Assembly (NCBI GenBank): GCA_002256705.1
Contig: NQJI01000163.1
Coordinates: 1-7,728, forward strand
Origin: Methylococcaceae bacterium NSM2-1
GTDB taxonomy: Bacteria; Pseudomonadota; Gammaproteobacteria; Methylococcales; Methylomonadaceae
Reading direction: 5' to 3'
DNA: 7,728 bases
Shown: in pieces, positions 6,817 to 7,728 of the stretch
How positions within the stretch are numbered: the first letter of the stretch is position 1
Layout: every line of letters starts with the position of its first letter
Position numbers and translations under genes: made by a program
Notes under the pieces: model-generated
Told to the model about the DNA's origin: nothing
Database searches by the model: none
The model's input: only the letters and a program-made list of their open reading frames with translations

Positions 6817-6966
6817 TGGTCCACAGAAATCGATTCTACGAGGCCACGCATCATTGGTAATTACTAAAATACGTATAATTACGATATGTGGCTTAAATTT
6901 TACTTTTTGCTCGGTAATATTACCAATTTTTGCTTATATTGCGGGGTTTGTTGACCATTTGTCAAA
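6817..6966. other. AT-rich non-coding stretch between candidate IS end and transposase remnant
   Basis: No gene is supported here. The stretch is markedly richer in A and T than the genes around it. It contains a perfect 12-base palindrome GGTAATATTACC (6913-6924), and the 9-base pair ATTGGTAAT (6853-6861) / ATTACCAAT (6919-6927). These may be parts of the old insertion sequence's 3' non-coding end, or chance in AT-rich DNA. A 60-codon open frame on the plus strand (6854-7036) has no ATG start, and its 3' half is antisense to the transposase remnant. Confidence 0.4.
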
Positions 6967-7321
6967 TTATGGACGGATTAATCCCTTAGCAATGGCCTTG
7001 GCGATTTTTTTGATATTGTGTGGCACATACCGGTGAGAACTCACCCGCGAATTTGTCTTTGTTTTGAACACTAACTCCCGAGATCCATTATTTTTGAGTT
7101 GTCCAATACCGCCTCAACAATGACTTTACGTTTGTTGTAGATGTCTTTTGATGCCTGTTCTGCCATTTTGACATTCATCTGTTTGCCTTAACAGTTCCTT
7201 GTCCTCGGTGGTAATCGTATGAACTTTGTTTTTGGGTTTGGCAGCGTTGTGCTTGATAAGGGCAACCCGCACACACGTCGGCCTTGATAAATCCGCTCAC
7301 CTTCTTTGCTGGCGCACAAGG
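6967..7321 (-). pseudogene. Decayed C-terminal part of an IS1182-type transposase (DDE_Tnp_1_6-like), several frameshifts
   Basis: Reading the minus strand and switching frames recovers, in the expected order, blocks of an IS1182-like DDE transposase. KADVCAGCPYQAQRC (about 7287-7241) is the Cys cluster. KVHTITTEDKELLRQ (7227-7183) comes next, then MNVKMAEQ and IYNKRKVIVEAV (7178-7107), corresponding to the family's iY-Rk-vEpvFG block with the catalytic Glu. GQLKN (7104-7090) follows, then SVQNKDKFAGEFSPVCAT (7072-7019), then HNIKKIAKAIAKGLIRP ending at the TAA at 6967-6969. At least five frame changes separate these blocks, so no functional protein can be made. The N-terminal half, with the first catalytic Asp residues, is absent: the remnant begins near the mutL stop. 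The family assignment is from remembered consensus, and its order and density make coincidence unlikely. Confidence 0.75.
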
Positions 7322-7389
7322 TATATGTCCAGCCGTTCTTGCTTAATGAATGCAGAATGTCTAAATATTCGTCACAGCTTTCAGTCTGG

Positions 7390-7728
7390 TTATTGACCGC
7401 GTAAGAAAAATTTATCGAGGTCATTCGTCGATAATTCAATCCAGGTAGGCCTGCCGTGATTGCATTGTCCTATTCTTTCGGTTTGTTCCATATCCCGCAG
7501 CAATGCGTTCATCTCGTCTATGCTTAAACGGCGATGTGCACGTACAGCACCATGACAGGCAATAGTTGCCAATAGCTGGTTTGACTGCTCCTGTATACGG
7601 TGACTCATGCCATGTTCGGTTATATCGGCCAGCACATCACGTATCAATGTTTCTTTATCGATATTGCCCAATAAAGCGGGTGTCGACCGAAGAATGATGG
7701 TTTCAGGCCCGGACCGGTTGAGTTCAAA
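7390..7728 (-). CDS. mutL: DNA mismatch repair protein MutL, C-terminal 112 residues (5' part beyond window)
   Basis: MutL is the ATP-dependent coordinator of mismatch repair, linking MutS recognition to strand nicking and excision. Only the C-terminal dimerisation (and, in species without MutH, endonuclease) domain is in the window. The frame is open to base 7728, beginning [20 protein letters not shown]. Diagnostic blocks are [43 protein letters not shown] and the C-terminal [18 protein letters not shown] and the final F-L-R correspond to the later conserved motifs of nicking MutL proteins; the DQHA-type metal motif would be upstream, outside the window. The natural C-terminus looks intact, so the transposon remnant just downstream did not truncate it. 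Transcription runs leftward into the decayed region. Confidence 0.93.
   Translation of the reverse strand, partial: FELNRSGPETIILRSTPALLGNIDKETLIRDVLADITEHGMSHRIQEQSNQLLATIACHGAVRAHRRLSIDEMNALLRDMEQTERIGQCNHGRPTWIELSTNDLDKFFLRGQ

Noticed and set aside
6854..7036. 60-codon plus-strand open frame with two hydrophobic stretches, possible small membrane protein
   Set aside because: It starts with TTG at a poor ribosome site, and its 3' half is exactly antisense to the recognisable transposase C-terminus on the minus strand. The hydrophobic look comes from the AT-rich complement.
7188..7439. 83-codon minus-strand open frame as an intact gene
   Set aside because: Its N-terminus overlaps the end of mutL in another frame and its C-terminal part is one of several frames of the decayed transposase, so it is not a gene of its own.

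Overview
The window looks like a chromosomal segment of a respiring, aerobic proteobacterium. The MutL C-terminus, the gene set and the mid-range base composition fit a betaproteobacterium, possibly of the Nitrosomonas/Nitrosospira type, but that placement is inference from memory and no marker here settles it.

Left half (about 1-4190, + strand): the distal part of a terminal oxidase operon. It opens inside a heme-copper oxidase subunit I gene (5' end and presumably subunit II lie outside). Subunit III overlaps it by 8 bases, an unrecognised three-helix membrane protein follows 8 bases later, and then comes a membrane-anchored or periplasmic c-type cytochrome of the alcohol/gluconate dehydrogenase triheme family. 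That cytochrome is broken: hemes 1 and 2 are in one frame and heme 3 in another, and about 13 codons the family normally has at the junction are missing. Subunit I carries two extra C-terminal helices and subunit III has only five, so the 12+7 helix plan is re-divided as 14+5. Subunit I keeps every metal ligand and the active-site Tyr, but has Trp in place of the D-channel Glu and Ala in place of the K-channel Lys.

Middle (about 4250-5805, - strand): genes converging on the oxidase operon encode a CtaG-type assembly protein and a SCO1/SenC copper-delivery lipoprotein, both serving Cu insertion into this kind of oxidase. A pirin-family cupin follows (5844-6701, - strand) with a good ribosome binding site and an imperfect inverted repeat in its leader.

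Right end (about 6702-7728): a gene-poor, decayed stretch. An IS1182-type transposase C-terminus survives in several reading frames between 6967 and about 7321 (- strand). It sits directly downstream of the intact 3' end of mutL, which runs off the window.

Working together: subunits I and III form the oxidase core, the cytochrome probably fed or linked electrons to it, and CtaG and SCO metallate it. Pirin and mutL are unrelated neighbours, and the transposon remnant marks an old insertion between them. I found no RNA gene, CRISPR array or intact mobile element.
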